A DNA stretch of 64,000 bases from Clavulina sp. PMI_390 (GCA_015039315.1 WIDE01000047.1:60434-124433); one strand, 5' to 3'; counted from the first letter of the stretch, positions 34,809-47,541 are shown. Notes: generated from the sequence alone by a model not told the origin. Numbers and translations are program-made.

Positions 34809-37800
34809 TCAGGAGCTTAGTGTGCGGGTGCTTCGTCTCGAACTCGTCCTCGACAGTGAATGCTCGCTGTCGTTACCACCGGTCCCAGTACCTTTGGCAC
34901 TTCCGCCAGAGACACTCCCCGACCCAGCAGAGCTCACCATGTCCATCAGCTTTCTCCTTTCCGCGCTCTCCTTTGGATCATCATAACGAACTCGCATTGA
35001 GTCGTCCTTCGGCTGTCGGACTTGCTGCGAGAGTGATGGTGGATGATACGTGTCATCACCATCCCCAAACCCGAAATGTGGACGGTGATTGAAGGTTAGA
35101 TTGAGGTCGCCCACAGATGTATGTGGTTTAAGTGGGGCACCGCTGTTGCTTCTGGTGTCATGTGCACCAGGGAGCGACTTGGTCGAGGAAATGGAAGGAG
35201 ATCCGAGATCGTCCTCAAGAGAGATGAGGGATGTGGAGCGCGTCACCTCACCATCCAACGAGGGCTATAGAGCCATTTCATCGTGAACTCGAATTTAGAA
35301 CTGATCAAACTTAGATTGAGAATAATACCCACCTTGTATCTCGCGACAGGCCGCGGTCGGGCCTTCTTCTTCGGGCCAGACCCGGCAGCTGCCGCCGAAG
35401 TTGAGCGACTTCGAATCTCGCCATGAGCGCTGGGAGGCTCTTCGTCATCAGCACGGCTGACACTGGCTAAGCGTGATTTTGCTGGTGGAGTCTTGCCATG
35501 ACTTCTCATGTTGCGCACAGGTGGCAACTCTCCGCCAACATCTTCGTCATCTCCTTCGGCCTCGGCACTCAGTATTTCCGCCAGTTCCTTCCGCACACGG
35601 TCCGCTGCTGGGGACATTAGAAGGTCTGGAGATTGTGAAGAGGGGACGGCGCTCGCTGACCGCGTGCGCTTGAAGGGGTTTTTCGTTGGAGTCATTTTCG
35701 TGCCTGTGGGTTGGTGCTTCTGTTCCTTCTTGGGAGTGGTTACGGGGGTGATCGTAGCGGTAGCTGTCTCAGGAAGAGGTTTTGGTTTGCGCGGAGATGT
35801 TCGCGATGGGGGGCGGGGGGTAGGAATGAGGTCCAACATTGGAATAGGTTCGAGGGCTGCTGGCTTATCCGCTGATGTACGATCTCGCTTTCGTGACGAG
35901 TCTCCCTTGGGGATTGGCCGCCCCTCAGATTCATCGTCCACTAGGGCAGAGAGAGGTCGTTTTCTACCAGCGACGGGGACAACTGAATCGGCCTCATTCG
36001 GTGAATCTACACAAGAATACATCATTATCAATAAAAGGTATGGAAACTCAAAAGGCTTACCATTCGTGACGTCGCTTAGGGCCTCGTTAGCCATAGGCTC
36101 ATTGTCCACAGTGTTAGGGCCATAGGCTAGGCCATACACCCAATCTAGGTCTATGACGGGAATTCCCCACTTGAGTGCATGTTCGTACTTGTCACCATTC
36201 TTTGATGGACATAGCAAATGCGTATGTAACCCTCTCCTGAAGGTTCGGTCCGTCTTGAGTCCCGTCGCATGGCAGAATCGCTCAAGGAATTTGGCTTCGA
36301 GATTTTCCATGCCTGATACAGCAATCCTATAGTTGCCGACATCTATGAGAATGGCAGAATCAGATTTGACATTCCGTAGATCAAAGGGTTTAGCATTAAG
36401 AACGCACCAGGGATAGAACGTGGAACGGGTACTGTTGCGTGATGGGCGGAAGGTGGTACGATCTCATTCCCCACGACGCACAGTTCGATCCATGACTCTG
36501 TCCTTACCTTGGACGGATAGGCTGAGATTATATCGGTATAGCGTAGAGCACTAAATGAGAAAATAATCATGATGGGTTTGCACACAGGATTTAATGAAGC
36601 GCAGATGCCTACTGTGCACTCCGGACAATGATGAAATCAGCCGAACCCAGTATATCATTTGCAGTGATGGCCTTTTGTTTTCCCTTACCCCTTGTGGATG
36701 TCCGTGGTGATGGAAAAGATAGAATATCAGCACCCTTGGAGCATAAGATCTCCCTGGATAAGACGTCCTGTTCCCCTGATATCTCAGCACAGATGACGAA
36801 CGATTTTCCAGTAAACATCAGACCAGAAGTAGACGGAGAGTTGGTTTCAGGGGCAGGCGAAGACATCGCTTTCGATGAAGGTGGTGGGATGGTGATGGAC
36901 AGAGTCTTTTCAACGGCTTTGGGCCTTCCAAATGGTGCCGATCTGGTAGCGTCGCTTGTAGAATCAGCATCGCTGTGTGAGTGCATATTTGATGTGGATG
37001 CTTTTGATCGTTGCAGCATGCCAAGATACGACGTGGCGGCCTGTGGTTCACCAGACTCCGTTGAAATGGGCGAGTTCGGAGCAATGCTGATGGCAGCCTT
37101 GGTTTGATGGGCTCTTGTAGTAGATATCGTCGAGGGGCCAGCACGACCTCCAACCACTTTACGCCACAGGTCGTCTTTGCCAGCCTGGGACGGCGCAGCA
37201 AGTTGGACTGGGGCTCGGCGTTGAGGTTGCGCATCATCCTCCGAATCGGTATCAGGATCGAGGTCAATTATTGCCCCTGAAATATGGGGTCTGGGAAGTT
37301 TGATTGGTCCAGCATCAAGCCGATTAGGGTGTTGAGTTGACGTGGTGGCTTCAGCAAATGATGGCTCCTCAAGAAGAGCTGGAGATAAGGGGCAAGGTCA
37401 GACGTGGGAAGGTCCCAAACAGCAGACTGGACGTACGTCTAGGTATCTGTTTCGGGGTCGGGCGGGTGGTTGCTTGAACAATATAGTCGCATTCAGGGTG
37501 ACGACCTAGAGAGTGGGACATCAGCACACGACGCAGAGTGAAAAAGTTTATTTGACAAGACGTACCTCCAAATGTAAGGCAGTCCCAGAACCACTCGGAC
37601 CAGATGATGTGGATATCATTAGGCGGCTCTTCATCATCGACAATGCGCCGTTTTCTGATGTCATCATCTCTGATTTTTCTAAGTTGGTTGAGGCCCGCAT
37701 TCCGTTGGACCGCCCAATTGAACTTTGCTGTTTGGATGTCATCATCTTCGAGCGATTGACCGTCACCAAAGATGAGCAGATGGGTGGCGGTATCGTTAAG

Positions 37801-38665
37801 GTCCTTCAAATACACTCCTCCTTGATCGCTGATGAGACGAGCTATCTGGTGTCGCATTTCCACTATACCAGAGGTGGAATGAGGTGTTGGAGGGTATTTA
37901 GCAGGAGGTAGGTGGATGATGACTCACTGCGATTCTCTCCCGAGACACATATACTTAGACCCTCAAAGCATGGTAGTCGATAACCATCAAGAGTCTGACA
38001 TAAAGGTGAGACTCTCTCAGCTATACACTCTACAACAAGGAATCAATCCCCACCTCTTCCACCATGAAGTCATCTCCATTCTCATAGCGCTGGTGAGCGG
38101 CGGCAACCCACTCGGGCGTCATGATAGGCAGGCCCACAGTTACAGAAAACTGGGTAGTAAGTGGATCAGAAGTGCTTGCTCGGACACTAAAATGTGACTC
38201 ACAGAGTATTTCGCAGACCCTGGACCATCTGCGATGAGGTACTTGACAGTATCGGTGAGATGCTTTGACAGGATGCCACCCATTGCTTCGATTTGCTGTC
38301 GAAGAACAACCTGTTCCAGAAAGGCCAGGTGAGATGGCTTCGCGGTAGGATGCAGACTAATCAACGCACCTTGTCGATATTCCCAGTCGATGTTATCTCA
38401 ACGCCTCGGAATGGAAGTAGCCCAGCTTTCACGTCCACCTCTTGGCCTTCTGGTTGGTGTGCCCCGCCATCACGCTCTAGACGCGCCAAGTAGGTTAAAA
38501 GCCTACAGAAGATTTAAGATCGAGTTGGTACATACCAGGGTCGTATTCTAGTTCTTCCTGTGCATCGTCATGATTCGCCATGCTTGCTGGAACAGCTCGC
38601 CCAGCAGGCCGCAGTTTGACGTTGGGGATCTTCTTAGACCCATTTCTTCGCCGAGCAGGGGGCAT
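34809..38665 (-). CDS. Multi-BRCT replication/checkpoint scaffold, Rad4(Cut5)/Dpb11/TopBP1-like
   Basis: This multi-exon gene runs from ATG 38665 to the stop at 34809. Four BRCT-like regions can be traced. The first has FRGVEITSTG with IEAMGGILSKHLTD, and the second RHQIARLISDQGGVYLKDL, ending IHIIWSEWFWDCL. The third lies around ICAEISGEQDVLSREILCSKGAD. The fourth has LERFCHATGLKTDRTF, ending ALKWGIPVIDLDWVYG. Between and after them are long Ser/Pro/Lys-rich disordered stretches with many basic patches. This layout fits the family that links phosphorylated replication-initiation and checkpoint clamp proteins at stalled forks. The Trp-containing helix typical of BRCT (W-F-W-D-C, L-D-W-V) is visible. 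The exact number and borders of exons are approximate. Confidence 0.8.
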
Positions 38666-39209
38666 GCAGAGGGTATTTGTGCTCGATCACAGGAAAAGCA
38701 GGGATCGAATCGCGTCTGACGCGACTGGACCTGCTCAGAGGTAGAGGGCGATTGTTTAGGCGCGTTTGTTCACACACCACGTGATCGCACGCGTCGAATG
38801 GCGATTTTCCGGTTACTCAAGGCTGTGACTTCTTGTTCAGAGATGTCCGATGGGCGAAGGAGCTGTAGGGTGACATGCCGGCGTGCTCGCCATGTGTTGA
38901 TTCAGTTTTGCATAATGTAGTTGTCAGTTGAACAAGCACCAATGGGTCGGCGATGCGGTGCTCCACGCGCAAGCACTGAGTGTTGATTCGTCCTCGTTCA
39001 TGCACACGGACAAAAAAGCTTGATGCTCAAATGGGAGTGTGTGTTAACGTGAAAAAGCTCTTGGGATACAGGAGTGGAATGCAGGAGATGAAGTGCAAGG
39101 ACATGAACATAACAGCAAGTACAACGATGAAAATAGGGTCTGCCCCAAAAATATAAGCACACTCTACAGTAACAGCGACTCAAAGAATAAGCAGGGATGG
39201 GGCGATCGC
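38666..39209. other. Intergenic spacer, no gene seen
   Basis: This region lies upstream of the BRCT protein and downstream of the RING protein (both -). The BRCT gene promoter is expected here, and no supported frame is seen. Confidence 0.55.
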
Positions 39210-41729
39210 TCATGCCCCGATATAGAGTGGGACCTCTCCAGCAACTCCGGTCTTGGGATCTAGCTCCGCTGCGCGCCACCTCGCCTCAGCCTTTGTTGGA
39301 CCAACCAGGACCCTGGCATGCTCGCGTCCACAATCTGAGACTGGGCAACGGAAGTGGTGTGTCTCAAACTTGCGTCCGCGGCGAGGCTTCTTGCCGGCCT
39401 TTGCATTTGATACCCTCGGGGCTCGGGGTCTCGCTGGACGGCGGGCGCGGAAAAGCGGGGCGGGAGCAGAGGTGGAGGTGGACGCGGAAGCATTGGTAGC
39501 GGCAGAACGGCGGGCAAGAGTAGCACGAGAGCGAGGTGGTGGCCGATGAGTTGCAGGGATGTCAACATCATCATCAATGTCGTCCATGTTTACACCACCG
39601 TCAGAGCGAGGCTCGTCGTCGTCGGACGCTGCTGCACGGCCCTTCCTCATAGTCGAGCGGGACAGATCAGCAGCCCGCCTCGCCCCAGAGCGAGTCTGCC
39701 TGGACGAACCAGGTGCAGGTGTCGCCTTCACCTCATCCTCTTCGTATGCATCCTTAGCGAGCAAATCGTCAAGCTCCATCACTTGCTCGAGGCTCATGGG
39801 GGCCTCTCGGGCCTTTCCTTTACCCTTCACATCTATTACTTCTTTTGCCTTGCCTTTGCCCTTCCCCTTGCTATCGAAAGTAACAACCTCGTCGATACTG
39901 TCAATGAGCGTTTTAGGGGCAGGCTCTCCCAAGCGCACCAAACACGCTCCACAAATCAAGTGTCCACAACGGAGGGCCCAAATGCGCTCGTCAGGGTCAT
40001 CTAGGCCGATAGACAGAGGCTTCTCGCAACCGGAGCAGACAAATATAGGGAGCGATGCCGAGTCAGAGGACGGAGAGGTGGCTCGGGCGGCTCCACGAGG
40101 CGGCGAGTCATCAACAAGATCGACAACCTCTGGTCGGGCTTTACGTTTCCCAAGCAAAGTGGAGAATGATCCAGAGGCCGCAACCGAGGATGGAGGTATC
40201 GCCTTCCAGCGCGCCTTCTCATCGGGCACACTTTCGAAATCGTAGGAGAAGCCGGCGCGGGGGTGCTTTTTCCCGCCATGAAGAGCAAGAGCATTGAAAG
40301 CAGGCAGAAGGTCATCCGCTCCGCCTGGCCCTCCTCCCCCTTGGGCTCCGTTCGGGCCCATGGGATTGAACCCTGCAAAATTGCCCCAACCACCAAACCA
40401 GCCAGCTCCTTGTCTCCAATCGTTGTTGTCCTCATCAGGTTCTCCACCAGCGAATGCACCTAGCACATTAACACGCACAAGGTCTTCAGCATGATTGCGT
40501 AGACGCTCGAGCGCACTAGTGAGATTAAAGCGGCCAGCCACAGCAGCTGGCGGAGTGGGCTCCCAAAGATTATGCGCTACTGCCTCAGGCAAATCATGGG
40601 ATCTGCGGGGTTGGCGATGATGGTGGGGGAGATGAGCAGGGGCGGGAGCGGGAGTCATGGTTGGGACGGGCATGAAGCTGATGCGATTCCGGCCGTTGTT
40701 GGTTGACTGAATCGCTCCACCTAGACCGCCGGCAACTAGATCCCGACTTGCATTCCGATTACTGCTGCTACTAGGGCCTGGACCCGCGCCAGCAGCGCTA
40801 GAGCCAGCATGTGCCTGAGCTTGCTGGCGCTGCGTGGACGGGCCTGGGCCAGCAATCGCCATTCCTTCATCATCGTTATCAGACCCGAATGCATCTCTGA
40901 ATCGAGGAGCGCGATACCGTCCTCGGCCCGCAGAGCCAGCATTCGCATTCGGATCGTAATATAGTTCGGGCATAGTGAATTGAGGGGGGTCCGCGACACG
41001 ACGAGGAATTGGAGCGATTAGACGTTGCGCTCGAGGTGGAACGGGGCGACCGCGGCTATCGACTTCAACGATTTCATCGTCATCATCATCACCGCGGATC
41101 GCATGAAAGGTGGGGTTGTCATCTTCTAAGGTCAAATCAGCATGCAATCCATGGGGAAAGCGGAAGGGGGAAGCCGCGATGCGAGGGCGCCGGTGCGAGT
41201 GGCGTGACGCGGCATTGGATTCAGGGGCATCGTCTGATAGAATTTGATCGTTTCCATCATCTTCTTCTGAGTCAGACGCGACTATAATGGGGGCGGTGGA
41301 GGTAGATGGGCCAGCTATGGGGCCAGTGTGCAACTGCGCACGAATATGCAAGAAAGGATAAGCGCTAACAGTATCAGTCGATCGGGACAGAGAGCTCACC
41401 ATGGGTTGTGCTCCGATTGCGGAGTCTTGTGAGGAGTTGGCAGAAGAGGAGGAGGATCTTGGTGGCACACGGACATCATCGTCCTCTCCAACTAACAGCT
41501 CTAGCCAAAGTTGATCTTCACGCTCCCCACCAAGACGTTGATCATCCTGCTCAGCTTCATCGTCGCTAGATTCAAGTGTTAGGTCTATCACGGCGTCTGG
41601 TGCGGTGGTTCTTCGCGTTGCAGCAGGCGCTGAGCCCACAGAGACATGGGAGACGGCACGAGAACTATTGTGGCTAGCGTTGAACGGGGTGGCCGAAAGG
41701 CGTGCCGCAGCAAGCATGTTGCCAGACAT
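39210..41729 (-). CDS. Large RING-type protein with SUMO-interaction motifs and an interrupted RING
   Basis: A single intronless frame gives 839 residues from the first ATG (41729); the open frame extends upstream without another ATG. Near the N-terminus VIDLTLESSDDE is a strong SUMO-interaction motif, followed by weaker candidates PIIVASDSEEDD and EVVDLVDDSP. The RING begins with CSGC and continues CGHLICGAC, but the last Cys pair (CPVSDCGREH) lies only about 45 residues from the C-terminus. About 195 low-complexity residues rich in Lys, Ala, Arg and Asp separate it from the rest. The remainder is disordered, Gly/Pro/Ala-rich sequence. SUMO motifs plus a RING suggest a SUMO-targeted ubiquitin ligase, but this is inference and no close family member is recognised. 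Confidence 0.75.
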   Translation of the reverse strand: MSGNMLAAARLSATPFNASHNSSRAVSHVSVGSAPAATRRTTAPDAVIDLTLESSDDEAEQDDQRLGGEREDQLWLELLVGEDDDVRVPPRSSSSSANSSQDSAIGAQPMVSSLSRSTDTVSAYPFLHIRAQLHTGPIAGPSTSTAPIIVASDSEEDDGNDQILSDDAPESNAASRHSHRRPRIAASPFRFPHGLHADLTLEDDNPTFHAIRGDDDDDEIVEVDSRGRPVPPRAQRLIAPIPRRVADPPQFTMPELYYDPNANAGSAGRGRYRAPRFRDAFGSDNDDEGMAIAGPGPSTQRQQAQAHAGSSAAGAGPGPSSSSNRNASRDLVAGGLGGAIQSTNNGRNRISFMPVPTMTPAPAPAHLPHHHRQPRRSHDLPEAVAHNLWEPTPPAAVAGRFNLTSALERLRNHAEDLVRVNVLGAFAGGEPDEDNNDWRQGAGWFGGWGNFAGFNPMGPNGAQGGGGPGGADDLLPAFNALALHGGKKHPRAGFSYDFESVPDEKARWKAIPPSSVAASGSFSTLLGKRKARPEVVDLVDDSPPRGAARATSPSSDSASLPIFVCSGCEKPLSIGLDDPDERIWALRCGHLICGACLVRLGEPAPKTLIDSIDEVVTFDSKGKGKGKAKEVIDVKGKGKAREAPMSLEQVMELDDLLAKDAYEEDEVKATPAPGSSRQTRSGARRAADLSRSTMRKGRAAASDDDEPRSDGGVNMDDIDDDVDIPATHRPPPRSRATLARRSAATNASASTSTSAPAPLFRARRPARPRAPRVSNAKAGKKPRRGRKFETHHFRCPVSDCGREHARVLVGPTKAEARWRAAELDPKTGVAGEVPLYIGA

Positions 41730-42986
41730 AGTTGAGCAGATTTCTCTTGCCGCCCCCAGCCCGGACTGCAAGTGGAAGAGGGAGTTGAGAGAGACTGGCG
41801 CCTCAGTTTGTTGATGACCAAACAAAGCGACGAATACTTTACGTAAGCCGGACGAGTCGTGTCAAGTCTCGCCGTCGTCAGTGTTCTGGAACGTGCGGGA
41901 ACTTTAGCAAGCGCTTAGCTTTCAAGATAGTCACAGCAGAGAGAGATGAGCCCCAGGGAAATATATTGCAAAAGGATAACTACGAAAGATGGTACATAGG
42001 TCACAATGCAGAGAATGTATCAAGTCCTGGAAAGCGAGGATCTAGTCAGCACGATGTCGACGAGAGAACGCCAAACAAAGACTAGAGCGAAAAGTGAGGT
42101 GCCCTCAGACATCCAAGGAAGTGGCGAAAGCCGGACATCATTGCACACCGCCCTAATCACCATGCAGCGCAATAAAGGCCCCTTAGCTCCCGCGCCTGGT
42201 CATCCACTCGACTTGGGTTCGCGAGGGATGAGCCAGAGCGCATATGGGAGGGGGAATATACATGGCGTCGTTGGGGGAGTTGGGTAAAACCCGTGCGTTC
42301 TGTGGACGACTGCGAATGTCGATACATCATCATCGGGCGACGATGTGGAGGAGATGACGAAGAAAGTCGGAAAGGGGTGCTCGATACGTACGTATTAAGC
42401 CTATCGACAGTCCCTTAAGCTCAACGAAGTTTTTATTCTGCGCCACCGAAAAAAAAAATCGACAGTCAGTTCATCGATTTTGTTTGCGCCAACGATCAGG
42501 ACAAAGATGAATAGATCAGACGAAAAGGGCTGGCAGCCCACAAAAGAACCCTCCACTGCCCAAAGAGCAGCGAAGGGGGTTGCGCAAATGTCCGGCTGCG
42601 ACGCCGGACGAGCGACTTTGCTCTGCTCGGCATGGTCGTGTAAGACGGGGAGAGAAGTATAGGAAAATCATCATATCGAGGGCATGGAGAGCCCCAGGGG
42701 AGTGAAGGGATGGCCTGGATGACTTACAAAGCATACGGACGACAACCAAGATGAGAGTCGCAGGTAGAGCCTGTGATGAAGTTTTTTAGGCGCTTATAAG
42801 ACCCAGGCTCTTCCCACGGTCAGACATGTATTGGAGTTAGGATCGTGTTCGTGCCCTCACGATTGAAAGCATGTTGGTAATGATTCACAATTAGTAGCCC
42901 TTGTAAATGGTACAATAATGTACAGAATCGGTTCCTTTCAATCTTTTTTTTTTTTACTGTTAGTAGGGCGTTGGCCCTTGGTGAGT
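41730..42986. other. Intergenic region, no gene seen
   Basis: About 1.26 kb lie between the RING gene (-) and the PITH gene (-). The region contains short A and T runs and several short frames without domains. The right end is the 3' region of the PITH gene and the left end holds the RING gene promoter. Confidence 0.5.
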
Positions 42987-43979
42987 CTACATTCCTGGTC
43001 GGCTCATGGCACCGTCCATGCCCTGGATCTTTTCGTGGTCGGCAGGGTTAGCCTGAGCTTCGTAGACCGTGATGACTGGCTGGTCCTTGAGCTGTATTGG
43101 AGGTCAGAAACCGGAGACTGGATTATATTTACCGAGTTAGCTACCTCAGTGAACTCTCCCTTGAAGCCAATGTACGAAATGCGTGTCTTATCGGCGCCTT
43201 GGGAGGCAGGAACGAACAGTGTGATTGATCGAAGGTTGGAGAATCGGGCAGGTCTGTGGAAGGGAGGGTCATGCACAAGAAATCAGAAGGAACGTATATT
43301 GAAGCTCACTTGACAGCGTACTCTCCGATCTCACTGCTCTGCACAATCTCAAACTCTTGATCGGACTTCGCATTTGCAGCATCATCAAAGTCCAGTCCAT
43401 CATTGTTGGCAAACTAAGATGTAGAACAAGAGCCGTCAAAGTTTGAGTTTTCGGAGAGGCACCAAGAGTTGGATCGGCACACCAGCACAAGTTTCGAAGG
43501 CGTCTGGTCTCCTGGCCCAGAGCGAAGCAATATAGAGCGCAGTTTGATAGAGCCCGTGAAAGGAACTTTCAAGATAAGCTGGTCGTCCGCGTCTGACTCG
43601 ATTGCTCTCTTCCAGTTTGAAATCACAAAGGTTTGGTAGGGAGTGGCGAGACATTGGCAGAGGGATAGATTGATTTATTTGAATTTCATGAAGTCGATTT
43701 GAATAATACCAAGGGTCAGTCAGCCCAAAACATTTGAAGCTACCCTTCCTTGGAAGACAGTCCACCATTGCTTACTTCATTGTCCATTCTCTCATGCCAA
43801 GGCTTGATCGCGTCGCTTCCCGCATTCTCAGAGTTGAGCACAGTCACGTTCTGCATGTCGATCTTGGAGTAGAGGCTATCGCCCTTGCCTTCCTCGCCAT
43901 CGTGGTCATGGGAGTGATCATGGTCATGAGCTTCGTGAGAGCACGAGTCTGTGTGCTGATGGTCGTGTCCCAGGGCCAT
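42987..43979 (-). CDS. PITH domain protein with histidine-rich N-terminus
   Basis: Several short exons run from ATG 43979 to TAG 42987. The start is strikingly His/Asp-rich (MALGHDHQHTDSCSHEAHDH), then LYSKIDMQNVTVLNSE begins the PITH domain. The core continues with LILKVPFTGSIKLRSILL, ARFSNLRSITLFVPA and ISYIGFKGEF, and ends near GMDGAMSRPGM. The PITH domain is the C-terminal proteasome-interacting domain of thioredoxin-like TXNL1; stand-alone PITH proteins without thioredoxin, as here, occur across eukaryotes. The His-rich leader could bind metal. All domain blocks are present and I see no defect. Confidence 0.87.
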
Positions 43980-45515
43980 TTTGTGATACTAACGAGTAGA
44001 TGTGCGTATGGTCTATCGGTGCAGAGCCTGGAGACTTTGGAGTTGTTGTTGGAGTGACCGTGGCCGACGAACTTGTTCAACCACCAGCTCAGCAAACTCA
44101 CCAGAACGCGGTTTATCCTTGCTATATCCAATCGGGAAAAAGATAGATCAATGGAACTCGATATCTCGGGCAGATTATCTGCGGCTCTTTCGAGGGTAAT
44201 CTATCAAAGCTCGGAGAACCCCAAGTTGAGACCCCAACACTTCCGTCATCTGCAGCTGGTCATTGGTGGATGGGCCAAAGCTGCCTTCCCAATATAGGGA
44301 CAGCATAACACCACAATCTTTCCACGTCTTTTGGTCCTCCCTGAACCAAAATATGGTGACTCTGACCAGATCTGCTCGTCATTGGCACTTGCAGCGTCGT
44401 TGCTCGGATGGACATCAGTTCGTGAATCTTCCGAGTTACGAACCATCATCCGCCTATAATTTGTTGAAGGGAGAGAGAATATTAACGCCTTCGGGCACCT
44501 TCTCCTCAGTACACACTTCTCCTAGGGTCCCAATAAGGAACCATCCCAGAAGCCACCCGCCCGTCAACGCCACCTCCATAGCACGCGGTGCAGGACGCCA
44601 AGTCACCATACAACTCTTCTTCGATCATCCTAGATGAACACCGTGACAGCTTCGGCGTGGAAAATGAAGTCATGTGTCAATCTTTGGTGGACATAGCGCT
44701 CGTATGCGCCTCATTCATCTAACATGTATCTACTCTACGCAACAGGTATCGCAGCTGTTACCGGACCAAACAAAAGTCCGCTCGCAATTTTATTCCTCTC
44801 CCCAGATTCTGGAGGTATTACTTCGTCATACTATCCCTTCGTTTCGGTCGCCCTCGCCTATCTCCGTACGACCGAACATCTCGGTAGCTCCCTTCAAAAA
44901 TTATTCCTCGAGGTGATCGACATAATGCTTGATAACAACTGTATTCATTGAGGAAGAGCCCGCCCCATTATATCACATTCACTTTAACTGAGGAGGTAAA
45001 TCCTTGGCGGTCAGACATTCGGTTCAACTAAACAACTAAATTTTGGGTTTCTATGAATACCGACATCCGAGATGCTGATGCGCGCACCTCCTCCCTCTCT
45101 CAGGAACGAGCGTGGAGGCTAGCTGCGCCGAATTGGATATATCCCCGCATGTAGCTCTGTGGCGCAAATGGAACACACCGCTAGCATGAAATTATGGGCT
45201 TTCTTTTGTTACATGAAGCAATTGAAGCCGCCATGATTTTCCTGTTTGATGCTCGAAGCCAAAAGTCGCGATCTGCACTGCGTCCTGTTTTGGCACCATG
45301 GAATTGAGGGGAAAGGTTTTGTCCAAGGCAAGTATCATTTCCCGCTTCCAACGATGCGAAATGATCTTGACGAGTTCGCCCTAGAACAACGCAACGGCTC
45401 ACCGTGTAGTGATCTTCTCCGATCCCTCGCGAAGTATATACGCTCATCCAGTTGATGCACGACTTCTCAACTTTTTGCTCGCCCCTCCTATCTCAAAACC
45501 ATTCCCTTCGCATTC
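43980..45515. other. Intergenic region, no gene seen
   Basis: About 1.5 kb hold the divergent promoters of the PITH gene (-) and the first reductase (+). Short frames on both strands have no recognisable product. I see no repeat or RNA gene. Confidence 0.5.
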
Positions 45516-47541
45516 ATGTCTACAGTTGCGCCACAGAAAAAGGTCCTCGTCACGGAGGCTGAGGGCTACCTTGCAGCCGCAGTATGCTTCTTTCTCGCTC
45601 AGCGTGGATACTTCGTGATTGGTACGGTGAAGACTATGCAGAGCTATGAATGTTCGTCGGCCCAGACATGTCACTTCGGTCCTCTGTGCCTTCTAACGAC
45701 GGCATTTTGTTTACGATCGTTCGTTGTGCGATTCATCTCTACTAGTATGGATTTTGGCTTCCCAGATGGGGCGGTCATTTATCCCAATTGTAGTGCCCGA
45801 TCCTTCAAAGGTTGGCCTCGCGTCAACGCTGTACCCCCTCGTCACTGTGCTCACATGATCCCATCTCATCGCGGCATCTCTCTGTAGCCCAACGTCTTCG
45901 ACGAGATATTCCAAGCTCATCCCGACATATCCGCCGTTATCCATATGAGCGCACCAGCTTCACTTCCTAGCGTTGATCCCAAAACGCTCCTCAACTCTAA
46001 AGTTGCTGCGACCAACGGCGTCCTTTCAGCTGCGGCTCGTTACGGGTCAGTCTTAGCGCAATGCTCTCGATATCTTCATGGATGCGCTGAGTCCGCAAGC
46101 TGATTGACAATCATCCTCCAAACATTACATCCATCTAACAATCAATACTTCATCATCTAGACCCAATGTCCGGCGGGTCGTTATGACGTCAGCGGCTACT
46201 TGCTTACTAGAGCTTATCGAGAGTCCACTCACCTTCAATCGAAGCGAATGGGAGAACTACTCTGTGGCTTACGTGAACAAGCAGATACAAAAACTGACGG
46301 AATCCGTGCCCCTTGTGTACCGCACCAGCAAAAGTGAGTGATTAATGACGCAAACAAAATTCCTATTTTGTGTCGTGTGACCACTATAGTGCTAATTGCA
46401 TTTCACTTTCATGACGACGTTCGCTGTCGATAACTCCCGTCGCCTTCCATCCCTTGTTCTCCCGGCGTGTTAATATAACAGCAATATCTGAGACAGCGGC
46501 TTGGAACTTTGTTGCGTCTCACCAACCAAAGTTCGAGCTGGTGACGGTCCAGCCTGTGCTCGTATGTTCCGTTTACCAAAACGCAGCTGGCATTTCATCA
46601 TTGACAATTATCTTCTTCGCTGATTGTCCCAGGCCCCAACAGTAAGTGACAGTTCTTGGTGTAAAGGCATGGCCCCCCCATTAACTCCGTTTGTTGCTCC
46701 TTCACCTTATTGTATTCCTCGTGGATGATTGTTGGTGTGGCTGACAAAGCCGCCCGAGAAAGTGGTCAGTTATATCATGTGCTTTAATTCATCTTTTCGT
46801 CGGGACTAATTCTCAGTATTCTTCTCTAAAACTTTGATGTGCATCTCCACTCCCGTTCTTGGCCCCAAACTTCTACGTCGATCCAAATGGCACCAATCAC
46901 CCAACTACCGCTGTTCCGACAAACTTCGAAACTGCATAAATACATCAATGGTGCTGCTGCTAGCCCCTGCCGGCACCCATTAATGAGAACGAGCTCCCTG
47001 CATTCGACCCCAATGTACCAGTCGCACGGGAAGGCTTCCTATCCAGTGTGGGCGCCGGGTCGCCGCTAGCCAACGTGAATATTCGTCTTGTACATTCAGC
47101 GCAATCGGCTTTAGCACATGTCCTCGCTCTCGAGCTCCCCGATATCAAGCCTTATGGAGGGGTTCCTAACGACATGGGTGTTGACATTGGCAGCATCGTT
47201 GGAGGCGGACAACTCAAATTTGCGGAAGCACCTCAAGTGTGGTCCGATTTCTGTGCGTTTTTTTCTCGTTTCTACGATCTTACTCTTCCGCCCTTGGTTG
47301 TGTCCTTCCCCTTGCCTCCTAAATCGTTTCTACTGGCCCCATGGCTCTTTTGGGACGAGATAATCGACAGAGCGCTCGGTCCACTTTTGCCCACGTTGTC
47401 TTTACTTTTGCTGACAGGATCATCCCATTTCTTCCTGGTCGTCTGATAGGTGATGCCGCGGCTCGAGCAGGTATAAACACCTCCTCACAACCAAGTTTGC
47501 TGGACAGGACGCTCCCTCAGATATTATATGAATGGGTATAA
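45516..47541 (+). CDS. NAD(P)-dependent epimerase/dihydroflavonol-reductase-like protein, copy 1
   Basis: This multi-exon gene belongs to the extended short-chain dehydrogenase family. It starts with KKVLVTEAEGYLAAAVCFFL, a beta-alpha-beta dinucleotide-binding start in which the first motif Gly (normally TGA-x-G-F) is Glu. FIPIVVPDPSK, NVFDEIFQAHPDISAVIHM and NVRRVVMTSAATCLL follow. YRTSK and SETAAWNFV together give the catalytic Tyr-x3-Lys and its following helix. The C-terminus (INTSSQPSLLDRTLPQILYEWV) matches the next gene when the last intron is removed up to about 47451. It probably reduces or epimerises a small carbonyl substrate, but the substrate is unknown. Confidence 0.78.

Noticed and set aside
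39559..40245. 228-codon plus-strand frame opposite the RING protein
   Set aside because: Composition mirrors the low-complexity minus-strand coding sequence and no domain is present.
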